Shown here piece by piece: positions 35,476-45,380 of a stretch of DNA of 64,000 nucleotides. The stretch lies in assembly GCA_964478425.1 (NCBI GenBank), contig CAYZIB010000006.1, positions 9,953-73,952 on the forward strand, in the 5' to 3' direction. The notes under the pieces were generated by a model. It ran no database searches and was not told the DNA's origin. It saw only the letters and a list, made by a program, of their open reading frames with translations. Every line of letters begins with the position of its first letter. Position 1 is the first letter of the stretch. The DNA comes from CAYZIB01 sp964478425 (GTDB lineage: Bacteria; Bacillota_I; Bacilli_A; Acholeplasmatales; WRBM01). The position numbers and the translations under genes were made by a program.

Positions 35476-36243
35476 ATGAATGAAAAAATTTTATTTACAG
35501 TGCTTGGTATATTATTTATTTTTATCGCAACATCAATTGGGGCATTAACTGTATTTTTTTTTAAAAATGGGATTAAAGAAAAATTATATAAATTTATATT
35601 AGGTTTTTCAAGTGGAGTGATGTTTGCAGCAGCTATATGGTCATTAATTATTAAAGCTTTTACGTATACATTTATAAATGATAATATAAAATATTTTTTA
35701 GTAATAATAGGAATAATTTTTGGAACTTTTTTTATAATTTCATTAGATATGATAATTCCTAAATATGTTTTAAAATCTAATAAAAATTTATCTAAAGTTA
35801 GTAAGATGTTTATTGCAGTAACATTGCATAATATTCCTGAAGGACTAGTGGTTGGGATTAGTTTTGGTTTAGCATTAAATAGTGCAGATAAGTCATTATT
35901 ATATAGTGCATTATTATTAAGTTTTGGAATTGGATTTCAAAATATTTTAGAAGGAGCTGCATTATCTATTCCGTATTTAAATTTAACGTTAAATAAGAAA
36001 AAATCTGCTTTTTACGGAATATTAAGTGGTGCTGTTGAACCGATTTTTGCTTTTTTTGGAGTATTATTAGTATCTAATTTAAATTACACAACTCCATTTT
36101 TACTTAGTTTTGCAGCTGGTTCAATGATTTATGTTGTAGTAGAAGAAATGATTCCTGATGCAAGATTAAATATAAATTATATTGGATCTATTGGTTTTAT
36201 ATTTGGATTTATAATTATGATGATGTTAGATATAATATTATAA
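35476..36243 (+). CDS. ZIP family metal transporter
   Basis: ZIP proteins import zinc or other divalent metals. The 255-residue protein has eight predicted helices, the helix-4 motif HNIPEGLVVG and the helix-5 motif QNILEGAALS, where the usual Pro after Asn is Leu. The ending VVVEEMIPDAR is typical of the bacterial ZupT-like group. The gene stands alone with ggtgg before its ATG. Metal specificity cannot be read from the sequence. Confidence 0.9.
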   Translation: MNEKILFTVLGILFIFIATSIGALTVFFFKNGIKEKLYKFILGFSSGVMFAAAIWSLIIKAFTYTFINDNIKYFLVIIGIIFGTFFIISLDMIIPKYVLKSNKNLSKVSKMFIAVTLHNIPEGLVVGISFGLALNSADKSLLYSALLLSFGIGFQNILEGAALSIPYLNLTLNKKKSAFYGILSGAVEPIFAFFGVLLVSNLNYTTPFLLSFAAGSMIYVVVEEMIPDARLNINYIGSIGFIFGFIIMMMLDIIL

Positions 36244-36299
36244 TATATAAAATTAATATTTTAATTTTAAAAAAATATGTTATAATTTTTTTTATAGAA

Positions 36300-37811
36300 G
36301 TGAGGTTGATAATTATAAAAAAAATATTGCTAGATAAATTTAAAGAATCAATAATGTCAATATTACCAATAACTTTAATAGTTTGTTTATTAAATTTATT
36401 TGTTAATGTTGGAAGTAGTAACTTAATAAATTTTATAATTTGTTCAATTCTTTTAATATTTGGTATGACTTTTTTTAGTGTTGGTGTTGATTCATCTATG
36501 ATGGTAATGGGTCAAGAAATTGGGAATCATTTGACAAAAAAGAGAAATTTATTTTGGTTATTATTTGTTGGATTTTTAATTGGATTTTTAGTTACTATTG
36601 CTGAACCTGATTTAACAGTTTTAGCAAATCAGTTTAAAGCTTTAAGTAGCAAATATTATTTAATTATACCAGTAGCATTAGGTGTTGGTATATTTATGGT
36701 AATTGCAATTTTAAGAATTTTATTTAAGGTTAAACTTAAATACATCTTACTATTTTTTTATTCATTAATTTTAGTTATGATTTTTTTAATTAATGAAGAA
36801 TTTGTTCCTATTTCACTTGATTCAGGTGGAGTTACAACAGGACCTATTACAGTACCATTTATTTTAGCATTTGGAACAGGTATTGCAATGCAAAGATCAT
36901 CTAAAGGTAAAGACGATAGTTTTGGATTGGTTGCAATATGTTCTATAGGACCTATTTTTGCAGTATTAATTTTAGGTTTTATTTTAAAAGAACCTTTAAT
37001 TGATACATCGAGTAGTGCTAATATAAGTTTTATTCAAACTTTATTAAATTGTTTTAAAGAAGTATTAATAGCTCTTTTGCCTATAATGATCTTTTTTATA
37101 ATTTATCAATTTTTTATTTTAAAATTATCAAAAAAAAGATTTTTAAAGATTTTAGTTGGGCTTTTATTTTCTTTTTTAGGATTAACTTTGTTTTTAACAG
37201 GAGTTAATTATGGATTTATGCCTATTGCTCAAAAATTAGGTTCATTATTAGGAAATATAGATAATAAATTAGTGTTAATCCCTATTGCTTTTATAATTGG
37301 GTTTGTTGGAGTTATTGCTGAACCTGCAGTTCATGTATTAAATAATCAAGTATTTGAAATTACAAGTGGTACAATTTCTAAAAAGACTATGCTTTTTTGT
37401 TTATCTATTGGTGTTGGTATTTCACTTGTTTTATCTGTATTAAGAATTATTTTTGATATATCGATTTATTATATTATTGTTCCTGGATATATTTTAGCTT
37501 TAATTTTAATGTTTTTTGTCCCAAATATTTTTACGGCGATTGCTTTTGATAGTGGAGGGGTTGCATCTGGTGCTATTACTGCAAGTTTTGTATTACCACT
37601 AGTTACTGGTATTTGCGAAATGATTAGTCCGGATAAAATATTACTTAATGCTTTTGGTGTTGTTGCATTTACAGCAATGACTCCACTTATTGTTATACAA
37701 TTATTAGGATTAGTTTATAAAATTAAATCTAAAAATGATAATAGTACAAAAGTTACTGATATTAAATATGAAATTATTGAATTTAATAATAAAGAAAGTG
37801 ATAGATTATGA
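36300..37811 (+). CDS. DUF1538 family membrane protein, probable transporter
   Basis: The 503-residue protein consists of two related halves of about 240 residues, each with a conserved SxDSGGVTTGPITVPF-like loop (residues about 172 and 418) and a second loop containing IAEPDLTVL or IAEPAVHVL. This duplicated pattern defines DUF1538, whose substrate is unknown. The start is uncertain: GTG at 36300 has no Shine-Dalgarno and lies about seven bases after the expected transcript start; gaggttgat at 36302-36310 would fit an ATT at 36312 or ATA at 36315. It overlaps the first of two PII-like genes, which suggests nucleotide-controlled transport. Confidence 0.85.
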   Translation: MRLIIIKKILLDKFKESIMSILPITLIVCLLNLFVNVGSSNLINFIICSILLIFGMTFFSVGVDSSMMVMGQEIGNHLTKKRNLFWLLFVGFLIGFLVTIAEPDLTVLANQFKALSSKYYLIIPVALGVGIFMVIAILRILFKVKLKYILLFFYSLILVMIFLINEEFVPISLDSGGVTTGPITVPFILAFGTGIAMQRSSKGKDDSFGLVAICSIGPIFAVLILGFILKEPLIDTSSSANISFIQTLLNCFKEVLIALLPIMIFFIIYQFFILKLSKKRFLKILVGLLFSFLGLTLFLTGVNYGFMPIAQKLGSLLGNIDNKLVLIPIAFIIGFVGVIAEPAVHVLNNQVFEITSGTISKKTMLFCLSIGVGISLVLSVLRIIFDISIYYIIVPGYILALILMFFVPNIFTAIAFDSGGVASGAITASFVLPLVTGICEMISPDKILLNAFGVVAFTAMTPLIVIQLLGLVYKIKSKNDNSTKVTDIKYEIIEFNNKESDRL

Positions 37812-38146
37812 GAAAAATAGATGGTTTAAAACTATTAATTACAATAGTTGATCGCGATAAGCAAAAAAATGTAGAAGATATTTTAAATGAAAATGGATGT
37901 ATGTTTCAAATATCTAGTTATGGTATAGGAACAGCAAGTAAGGAAATATTAGATTTACTTAATTTAGGAGAACCATTAAAAGCAATTATATTTTCTTTTG
38001 TTGAATCAAGTATAGTTTTAAAATGTTTAAATGATTTAGAAAATATTTTAGAAATTAATAAACATGGTAATGGTATTTCTTTAGTAATTGATATTAATAG
38101 TATTCCTTCTACATCATTAAATAAAATTATAAATTTGGAGGAGTAA
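37808..38146 (+). CDS. PII-like signalling protein, first of a tandem pair
   Basis: The 112-residue protein follows the PII ferredoxin-like pattern (LLITIVDRDKQKNVEDIL at strand 1/helix 1, and HGNGISLVIDINSI at the C-terminus). It lacks the Tyr-bearing uridylylation T-loop of GlnB. Its ATG overlaps the DUF1538 stop by four bases, so the products are made together. It probably forms a trimer, or a mixed trimer with the next protein, and regulates the transporter; this is inference. Confidence 0.7.
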   Translation: MRKIDGLKLLITIVDRDKQKNVEDILNENGCMFQISSYGIGTASKEILDLLNLGEPLKAIIFSFVESSIVLKCLNDLENILEINKHGNGISLVIDINSIPSTSLNKIINLEE

Positions 38147-38147
38147 A

Positions 38148-38456
38148 ATGGATAAATATTTAGTGGTTGCTATTTCAAATCATGGATATAGTGAAGAAAT
38201 AATGAGTTGCGCAAAAAAATGTGGAGCAAAAGGTGGAACTATTTTAAAAGGAAAGGGTTCTGCATCAAATGATATTAAAAAATTTTTTGGGATAACTATT
38301 TCTCCAGAAAAGGAAATTTTATTTATTGTTTTATCTGAAAACATTAAAAATGATGTTATGATGGAAATTACAAAAAATTATGGTATAACATCACAAGCAC
38401 ATACTGTTGTTTTTTCTATTAAAGTTGATAAGACAATTGGTATATTAGAAGATTAA
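38148..38456 (+). CDS. PII-like signalling protein, second of a tandem pair
   Basis: The 102-residue protein is a clearer PII relative: strand VVAISNHGYSEEIMSCAKKCGAKGGTILKGKG, the FFGITISPEKEILFIVLS block and YGITSQAHTVVFSIKVDKTIGI. The segment GGTILKGKG lies where PII proteins bind nucleotide phosphates at the T-loop base. It lies one base after the first copy. Confidence 0.8.
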   Translation: MDKYLVVAISNHGYSEEIMSCAKKCGAKGGTILKGKGSASNDIKKFFGITISPEKEILFIVLSENIKNDVMMEITKNYGITSQAHTVVFSIKVDKTIGILED

Positions 38457-38475
38457 TTAAAAGAGGGCGGATTTA

Positions 38476-39201
38476 ATGGAAATAGAAAAATCTAAAATGA
38501 AGAAATTAGTTTTAGTAATTGATATTGTTTCTATTATTTTAATATTATTATTAGTATTTGGTCTTGTTTACAAATATTGGGATGAAATAAAAATGCTAAA
38601 TAGTGATAGTGGACAAGAATGGCTAGAAAATAAAGTACAAAAAACTGGTGTTTGGGGTGTTTTAGTTTTACTAGGTATACAAGTTTTACAAGTAGTAGTT
38701 GCATTTATTCCGGGAGAAGTAGTTGAAATTGTTTCAGGTGTTATGTTTGGGGCATTTGGTGGACTTTTGATTTGTATTATTGGATTAATAATTGGAACTT
38801 GTATTATTTTTGGATTGGTAAAATTATTAGGAAAACCATTTGTAGAATTAGTAGTAAAAGATAATGACTCTAGTAAATTTAAATTTCTAGAAGATCCTAT
38901 AAGAGCTCTAGTTATTTTATTTTTTATTTTTCTAATACCAGGGTTACCTAAAGATATTTTAATATATCTTATACCTTTTACAAAAATTGATTTAAAAAAT
39001 TTTTTATTTGTATCTGTTTTAGCGAGAATTCCTTCGATTTTTACATCAACATTAGTTGGATCTGCTATTGTGGATAAAAATTATAGTTTGGCAGTTATAA
39101 TTTCTATTATTATGTCTATTTTAGCGATAGTAGGATTAATATTCAATAAACAAATATGTAGTTATATAGAGGATAAAATAGTAAACAAAAATAATAAATA
39201 A
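38476..39201 (+). CDS. TVP38/TMEM64 (DedA-like) membrane protein
   Basis: The 241-residue protein has an N-terminal helix, a loop, and the SNARE-associated core with FIPGEVVEIVSGVMFGAFGG and FLIPGLPKDILIYLIPFTKI. Members of this superfamily have lipid scramblase or lipid-transport roles. It is the gene immediately before an ECF sigma gene (18-base gap), so it may belong to the same transcript. Confidence 0.85.
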   Translation: MEIEKSKMKKLVLVIDIVSIILILLLVFGLVYKYWDEIKMLNSDSGQEWLENKVQKTGVWGVLVLLGIQVLQVVVAFIPGEVVEIVSGVMFGAFGGLLICIIGLIIGTCIIFGLVKLLGKPFVELVVKDNDSSKFKFLEDPIRALVILFFIFLIPGLPKDILIYLIPFTKIDLKNFLFVSVLARIPSIFTSTLVGSAIVDKNYSLAVIISIIMSILAIVGLIFNKQICSYIEDKIVNKNNK

Positions 39202-39219
39202 CATTCAAAGGTGGTAAAT

Positions 39220-39750
39220 ATGAATGTAAAAGTGAGTGTAATCGAAAGATTAAAAAGAAAAGATGAAAAAGCATTTGATGAAGTATATCATGCTTATAAA
39301 AAATTAGTTTATTATATTTTAAAACTCTATATTAAAAACAACAATATTTGCATAGAGCTAATGCAAGATATATTTACAAAAGTATATTTAGAAATTGATA
39401 AGTTAAAAGAAAATAAAGCATTTCATAGTTGGATAATTAGTATTACTAAAAATGTTGCATTAGAATATTTAAGAAAAGAAAGATTAGAAACTAATTTTAT
39501 TAATACATATTTTGAAAAAGAAAATTTAGTTATAAATCCGAAAAATGATTTAAGTGAATATTATACAAAGGATATTAATGATTTAGAAAAGGCTATTTTA
39601 ACATTACATTTTATTTATAATATGACATTTAAAGAAATTAGTAATCAATTGAATATTACTAAAGATGTAGCAGCAAAAACTTATTATCAAAGTTTAGAGA
39701 AAATAAAAAAATGTGTAAAGGGGGAAGAATATGAAAAGAAAAATAATTAA
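39220..39750 (+). CDS. ECF-type RNA polymerase sigma factor
   Basis: The 176-residue protein has a sigma region 2 (EVYHAYKKLVYYILK ... LMQDIFTKVYLEIDKL ... FHSWIISITKNVALEYLRKER) and a region 4 with helix-turn-helix NMTFKEISNQLNITKDVAAKTYYQSLEKIK. I choose ATG at 39220, after aaaggtgg, over the GTG at 39211 that overlaps this site. It overlaps by 20 bases a short membrane protein that is a plausible anti-sigma, and two large ABC genes follow. It resembles the second sigma factor at 48079 in region 4. Confidence 0.85.
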   Translation: MNVKVSVIERLKRKDEKAFDEVYHAYKKLVYYILKLYIKNNNICIELMQDIFTKVYLEIDKLKENKAFHSWIISITKNVALEYLRKERLETNFINTYFEKENLVINPKNDLSEYYTKDINDLEKAILTLHFIYNMTFKEISNQLNITKDVAAKTYYQSLEKIKKCVKGEEYEKKNN

Positions 39751-40063
39751 ATATATCGATGATGATTTTAATATGTCTGTTGATGAATTAAATATATTAA
39801 ATAAAATTAAAAATGATAATCATTTAACTTTTAAAAATAATAATAACAATATTAAAAGAAATTTTATAATATATAGATATATTTCTGTTTTATCTTTATT
39901 ATTTGGAATAGTATTATCAATATTATATATATATCCTAAAAAAAGCATTTTTTTATCTACAAAAAATAAATATGATGTTTTAATATTTGCATTATTCTTT
40001 ATTCTTGTTGGTATTATGTGTTTAATATTATCTTATAAAAAAAAGAATAAGGAGAAAGAATAA
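39731..40063 (+). CDS. Two-helix membrane protein, probable anti-sigma factor
   Basis: The 110-residue protein has a charged cytoplasmic N-terminus (about 45 residues), then helices at about residues 48-67 and 82-101. Overlap with the sigma gene upstream and this topology are typical of anti-sigma factors of ECF sigmas. No zinc HxxxCxxC motif is present. It overlaps the start of the first ABC gene by one base. I have no sequence-family match. Confidence 0.6.
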   Translation: MKRKIIKYIDDDFNMSVDELNILNKIKNDNHLTFKNNNNNIKRNFIIYRYISVLSLLFGIVLSILYIYPKKSIFLSTKNKYDVLIFALFFILVGIMCLILSYKKKNKEKE

Positions 40064-42171
40064 TGAGTTTTCTAAAATTACAAAATATAAGTAAAATTTA
40101 TGTTGAAAAAGTTGTAAGTGTTGGATTATCAAAAATAAATTTAGAATTTAATTTAGGAGAATTTGTTGCTATTACTGGTAAAAGTGGTAGTGGAAAAACT
40201 ACTTTATTAAATGTTATTAGTGGTATAGATAGTTATGAAGAAGGAGAATTATATATAAATAATTCTCCTACAAGTCATTTTACTCAAAAAGAGTTTGAAG
40301 ATTATAGAGAGCAATATATTTCTTTTATATTTCAAGATTATAATATAATAGATTCTTTTACAGTTTTAGAAAATGTAGAATTATCACTTATGCATATAAA
40401 AAATTTAAAAGAAAGAAGAAATAAGGCTTTAGAATTAATTGAAAAAGTTGGTTTAAAGTCACATATTCATCATAAAGGTTCTAAATTAAGTGGTGGACAA
40501 AAACAAAGAACAGTTATAGCAAGAGCACTTGCTAAAAATTCACCAGTTATATTAGCTGATGAGCCAACAGGAAATTTAGATAGTACAACATCTAAACAAA
40601 TCATAAAACTTTTAAAAGAAATATCAAAAGATAAACTTGTTATTGTTGTTACTCATAATTATGAGGATTTTAAAGATTATGCTACAAGACATATTAGAAT
40701 TTATGATGGTAAAATAGTTGAAGATGAAGCATTATGTGATTATAGTAAAACAACATATGAAGAACAAATTATAAATAAAAGTAAAAAAAGTGATTTTTTA
40801 AATTCTTTATTATTAGGATTTATTAAGTTTAAATCTAAACCTAAATTGTCTTTAATTCTTTCTTTGATTTTTACGATTGCTGTTTTAGGTTCTTTTTTTG
40901 TAACTTCTTTATTTAAAGAAAGTTATAATAAAATAAAATTAGAAAATGCGTTTCAATATATAAATGGTAGAGTTATTATATCTAAAAAAGATGGAGTTAT
41001 CTCTGATGAAATATTAGAAGAAATTAAAATAAAAACCAATGCTTCTTATTATATTCGTTATGATGATTTTATTGATATAAATAAAGATAAAAAAAATTAT
41101 TATCTAGTTTATACAAATAAAAAATTTAATGTTGATTATGGAAGGATGCCTTTAAATGATAATGAGGTTATATTAGAAGTTCCAATTTGTGATAAACCAA
41201 ATATTAAATCTATTATCAATAATTCAACTATTAATAAATATTTTGATATTGTTGGAGTAAAATTTACTAATGATAATAATAAACGAATCAAATTTTATTG
41301 TAGTAATGAATTAGCACAAAAAATTGGTTTTTATTATGATTATAATGATATATCAGGGATAATTTATTTTTCTGGTAGTAATTCTTATGCAGCTAAATTA
41401 TCAGATGTTTTAGTTAGTAATTCTATAAGTAAAAATACAATTATTATTCCAAAAACAATTTATGAAGAATATTATTTAAGTTGTTCTAAAGAAGAAAGTG
41501 ATATTAGAATTTCTGTTAAAGATAATTTATATGGCGAAATTGATTTAGATATTAATGAACTAAATATTGTATGTGGTAATACAAATGATGATAATTGCTA
41601 TATATCAAATGAATTATTAGATACAGAATATAAAAATTTAGTATTAAAAAATTATAACCAAGCATCAATGTTTTATAAAAATAATAAAGAAGCTAAAAAA
41701 GCACTTAAAATTTTAGCGCAATATGATTTATATACATGTTTATCTAATGAAAAAACTAAAAATACTGAAAGTTTAGAAACAATTTTTAATATAGTTTCAT
41801 TAATTTTAGTTTGGGTTATTGAAATTTTATTTTTAGGATTATTTATATATTTATGTTCATATAAATTAATTTTAACAACAAAACAAGACATTGGTATTTA
41901 TAGATCGATGGGAATAAAAAATAATTGTATAAAGAAAAGCATATTTTTTAATTTAATTTTTAATACAATAATACCTTTTATAATTTTAGTGATATTAACT
42001 TCAATTATTTATAATGATCCTTATTTAAATGATTCATTTTGTTATTTATATTGGTATGAATATGGATTTATTATATTTGGATTATTATTAATAATTTTAT
42101 ATTTGACAAAAAAGTTTAATCACAAATTATTTTTAGAATCAGTAAGAAAAAATTTAAAAGGAGTAGAATAA
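40063..42171 (+). CDS. ABC transporter, ATPase fused to FtsX-type permease (first)
   Basis: The 702-residue protein has an N-terminal ATPase (residues 1-225: Walker A GKSGSGKT, signature LSGGQKQR, Walker B VILADEPTG) and then one helix near residue 265, a large extracytoplasmic domain, and three C-terminal helices. This is the MacB/FtsX architecture, which mechanically moves substrates outside the membrane and often protects against peptide antibiotics. The ECF sigma and anti-sigma upstream suggest envelope-stress control. The second copy follows after one base. Confidence 0.88.
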   Translation: MSFLKLQNISKIYVEKVVSVGLSKINLEFNLGEFVAITGKSGSGKTTLLNVISGIDSYEEGELYINNSPTSHFTQKEFEDYREQYISFIFQDYNIIDSFTVLENVELSLMHIKNLKERRNKALELIEKVGLKSHIHHKGSKLSGGQKQRTVIARALAKNSPVILADEPTGNLDSTTSKQIIKLLKEISKDKLVIVVTHNYEDFKDYATRHIRIYDGKIVEDEALCDYSKTTYEEQIINKSKKSDFLNSLLLGFIKFKSKPKLSLILSLIFTIAVLGSFFVTSLFKESYNKIKLENAFQYINGRVIISKKDGVISDEILEEIKIKTNASYYIRYDDFIDINKDKKNYYLVYTNKKFNVDYGRMPLNDNEVILEVPICDKPNIKSIINNSTINKYFDIVGVKFTNDNNKRIKFYCSNELAQKIGFYYDYNDISGIIYFSGSNSYAAKLSDVLVSNSISKNTIIIPKTIYEEYYLSCSKEESDIRISVKDNLYGEIDLDINELNIVCGNTNDDNCYISNELLDTEYKNLVLKNYNQASMFYKNNKEAKKALKILAQYDLYTCLSNEKTKNTESLETIFNIVSLILVWVIEILFLGLFIYLCSYKLILTTKQDIGIYRSMGIKNNCIKKSIFFNLIFNTIIPFIILVILTSIIYNDPYLNDSFCYLYWYEYGFIIFGLLLIILYLTKKFNHKLFLESVRKNLKGVE

Positions 42172-42172
42172 T

Positions 42173-44584
42173 ATGATTGAATTAAAAAATGTTAATAAAT
42201 ATTACAATTATAAAAAAAGTAATGAAATTCATGTTATTGATAATACTTCTTTAAATTTACCTTCTAAAGGGTTAGTATCGATTTATGGGGCTTCAGGATG
42301 TGGTAAAACTACATTGTTAAATGTTATTGGTGGATTAGATAATTTTGATTCTGGAGATATTATAATTGATAATATTAAAGTAAATAAAAAGAATAATGAT
42401 GATATAAGAAATAAATATATTGGCTATATTTTTCAAAATTATAATCTTGAAAATAAATTAACTGTTTATGAAAACATTGCATTATCTTTGAGATTAATAG
42501 GTGTTAAAGATGAAAAAATTATTTATGAAAATGTATTATCAGTTTTAAAAATTGTTGAAATGGATAAATATTATAAAAGATATCCTAATACATTAAGTGG
42601 TGGTCAACAACAAAGAGTTGCCATTGCAAGAGCATTAGTAAAAAATCCTAAGATAATTTTAGCAGATGAGCCAACAGGAAATTTAGATACAGAAAACACA
42701 TATAAAATAATGAACATATTAAAATCAATATCTAAAACTAAATTAGTTATTTTAGTGAGTCATGAAACTGATGTTATTAAATATTATAGTGATTTTATTG
42801 TTAATATTAAAGATGGAAAAATATTAGATTTATCTAAAAATATAATAGAAGAAGCAATTATAAATCAAAATAAGAATAATATTTATTTAAAAGAATTAGA
42901 AGAAAAAACATTTAAAATTGATAATTTAAAATTAGATATTTATACTGATTCATCTAGTATTAACAATTTTAATATCAAACTTGTTATTTATGATGGTAAA
43001 TTATATTTAAAAAATGATAATAACATCAATATAATTGATAAAAATAGTGAAATAAATTTAATTGATAGTAAAAAACCTATAATAAAAAATAATTTATTAT
43101 CAGAAGAAAAAAATGATATCATATTAAATGAATTTAATTATCAAAAAGTAAAAATTTTTAGTGCTTTACAATCATTTTTAAATGGAATTAAAGATAATTT
43201 TATAAAACCAAAAGCAGGTAAAAAAGTGTTATATTTTATATTAACGTTACTTTCTATTATTATTTGTTTATTAACTGGAATTTTATTAAAAAAATATGAG
43301 ACATTAGGATTAGAAAAAAATTTATATGAAGATAATGTGATTTATTTAAATGTTAATAATAATAGTGAATATGATAAATTATTAAGTTTAATTAATGATG
43401 ATATAACTTATATTGAATATACTAAAAATTATGATACAGTAGCAAAAAAAACAATTTATTTATATGATTTTGAAACTTATGAATATAGTTTTGATATTAA
43501 TATGATTGAAACTCCAATAAGTAGAATAAATGAAAATAATAAATTAATAATAGGAATAGAAAATATAAATAATTATAATGAATGCTTAATTTCATCTACA
43601 TTAGCTGAAAATATTATTAAAAAATCAAATGTTAAGTCTGTTAAAGAATATAAAGATTTAATAGGATTAAGAATTTCTAATTATATAATTAAGGGAATTA
43701 TAAAGGATAATAAAAGTCGTATTTATTATGACAATATTATCTATTATGAAAATTTTTATTCTGCTAATAAAAATTTTAGATATCCTGATATTGGTTCTTT
43801 AAAAAGATTAGATTCAGAATATCAAAATATTAGTGATTTAGAAGTTGTTTTTGTTGATTATGGAAATGGAATGAAATATGAAATTGGACAAACTGTAAAC
43901 CTTTATGGAAATAGATTTATTGTTACAAATGTAATTGATGCATCAAATAATAAAGATTTATATGATGATAAAAGTTTCTTTTTAACTGATAATTCATTAA
44001 AAAAAGTTTTGACTTATAAGTATGAAGCAACGATTATTAATGGTGGTAAAACTAAAGCATATATTTATAAAATTAAAACTAAAAATTATGAAGAAACGTT
44101 AAAATTATTACTTTCTAATTTTAGCGAGTCTAATGTATTAGATAGTAACGAATTTAAAAATTTGATTTTAAAAACTCAATTAGACAATGCAAAATCAAAT
44201 TTAATTAGTTATATAGTCATTTTTGCAATTTTATTTATATGTTTATATTTTATTTTAAAATCAATTATTACTTCAAAAATTAAGGATATAGGTATTTTAA
44301 GAGCAATCGGAGTAAAAAAGAAAAGCTTATATTATAAGTTTATTTTTGAAGGATTGGGTGTATTATCTGTTACTGTTATATCTAGTTATTTAGTAATGTC
44401 TTTATTATTTTTTATATTGTTAGATTTTGGTAATGCTTATAATTCTTATATTTCTTATCCTATTTGGGCGTTTTTATTGTTAGGATTTTTAATTATTTTT
44501 ATATCGATTATTTTAATATATTTATCTTTAAAACAAATATTAAAATTAACTCCTGCAAAGATTTTATCTAAATATGATATTTGA
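42173..44584 (+). CDS. ABC transporter, ATPase fused to FtsX-type permease (second)
   Basis: The 803-residue protein has Walker A YGASGCGKTT, signature LSGGQQQR and Walker B IILADEPTGN in the first 230 residues, an extra cytoplasmic linker of about 120 residues rich in Asn and Lys, a helix near residue 360, a large external domain and three C-terminal helices. It probably pairs with the preceding protein as a heterodimer. The linker is unusually long for the family. Confidence 0.88.
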   Translation: MIELKNVNKYYNYKKSNEIHVIDNTSLNLPSKGLVSIYGASGCGKTTLLNVIGGLDNFDSGDIIIDNIKVNKKNNDDIRNKYIGYIFQNYNLENKLTVYENIALSLRLIGVKDEKIIYENVLSVLKIVEMDKYYKRYPNTLSGGQQQRVAIARALVKNPKIILADEPTGNLDTENTYKIMNILKSISKTKLVILVSHETDVIKYYSDFIVNIKDGKILDLSKNIIEEAIINQNKNNIYLKELEEKTFKIDNLKLDIYTDSSSINNFNIKLVIYDGKLYLKNDNNINIIDKNSEINLIDSKKPIIKNNLLSEEKNDIILNEFNYQKVKIFSALQSFLNGIKDNFIKPKAGKKVLYFILTLLSIIICLLTGILLKKYETLGLEKNLYEDNVIYLNVNNNSEYDKLLSLINDDITYIEYTKNYDTVAKKTIYLYDFETYEYSFDINMIETPISRINENNKLIIGIENINNYNECLISSTLAENIIKKSNVKSVKEYKDLIGLRISNYIIKGIIKDNKSRIYYDNIIYYENFYSANKNFRYPDIGSLKRLDSEYQNISDLEVVFVDYGNGMKYEIGQTVNLYGNRFIVTNVIDASNNKDLYDDKSFFLTDNSLKKVLTYKYEATIINGGKTKAYIYKIKTKNYEETLKLLLSNFSESNVLDSNEFKNLILKTQLDNAKSNLISYIVIFAILFICLYFILKSIITSKIKDIGILRAIGVKKKSLYYKFIFEGLGVLSVTVISSYLVMSLLFFILLDFGNAYNSYISYPIWAFLLLGFLIIFISIILIYLSLKQILKLTPAKILSKYDI

Positions 44585-44588
44585 TAAA

Positions 44589-45380
44589 ATGAATAAAATA
44601 CTTTTAGTAGATGGACATAATCTGTTGTTTCAGATGTTTTTTGGAATTCAAAATAAAATATATTTGAATGAAAAAGAAATTCATGGGGCTTATGGTTTTA
44701 TTTTTGCTTTACTTAAAATAATTAAAAAAGAAAATATAACTCATGTTTTAGTATTTTTTGATTCTGAAACTTCATTGATTAGGAAAAATGATTATTCTAC
44801 TTATAAAGAAAATAGAAATGATTATAAAAAATTACCTAATAATCCCTTTACACAATTAGATACTATTTATGATTTTTTAAAAAAGCTTAATATTAATTAT
44901 ATTATTTCTGATTATATTGAAGCAGATGATATGATTAATAGTTATGCATTAAAATTTGATTTAGATGATAATTTAATTTATATATTGTCATCAGATACAG
45001 ATTTTTATCAAATAGTAAATAATAATATAAAAATTTATAGATATAAAGGAGAAAATAGTTATATTATAGATAAAGAATATATTAAAAATAAGTATAATAT
45101 TTATCCTGATAGATATGTTGAATTTAAATCAATGGTTGGAGATAGTGCGGATAATATTAAAGGGATACCTAAAATAGGAATAAAAACAGCAAGCAAAATA
45201 ATAAATGAAAATAAATTTGAGTTAATTAAAGATGAATATATCAACATATATAATTTAAATAAAAAGTTAATAAGTTTCAAAAAAATAAATGATTTAAAAT
45301 ATGAATTAGATGATTTAGTTATTAAAATAAATAATAATATTAATATAAGAAATTTACTTTTTAAGAAAGAAGTGGTTTGA
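44589..45380 (+). CDS. 5'-3' exonuclease, stand-alone Pol I-type
   Basis: The protein (263 residues) corresponds to the 5' nuclease domain of DNA polymerase I as a separate protein, like B. subtilis YpcP. Motifs: ILLVDGHNLLF, VFFDSE, IEADDMINSYA, SSDTDFYQIV, and the helix-hairpin-helix GIPKIGIKTASKII. I prefer ATG at 44589, which begins MNKILLVDGHN as in the family; ATG at 44574 overlaps the preceding gene and neither has a strong ribosome-binding site. It removes RNA primers or flaps. Confidence 0.85.
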   Translation: MNKILLVDGHNLLFQMFFGIQNKIYLNEKEIHGAYGFIFALLKIIKKENITHVLVFFDSETSLIRKNDYSTYKENRNDYKKLPNNPFTQLDTIYDFLKKLNINYIISDYIEADDMINSYALKFDLDDNLIYILSSDTDFYQIVNNNIKIYRYKGENSYIIDKEYIKNKYNIYPDRYVEFKSMVGDSADNIKGIPKIGIKTASKIINENKFELIKDEYINIYNLNKKLISFKKINDLKYELDDLVIKINNNINIRNLLFKKEVV

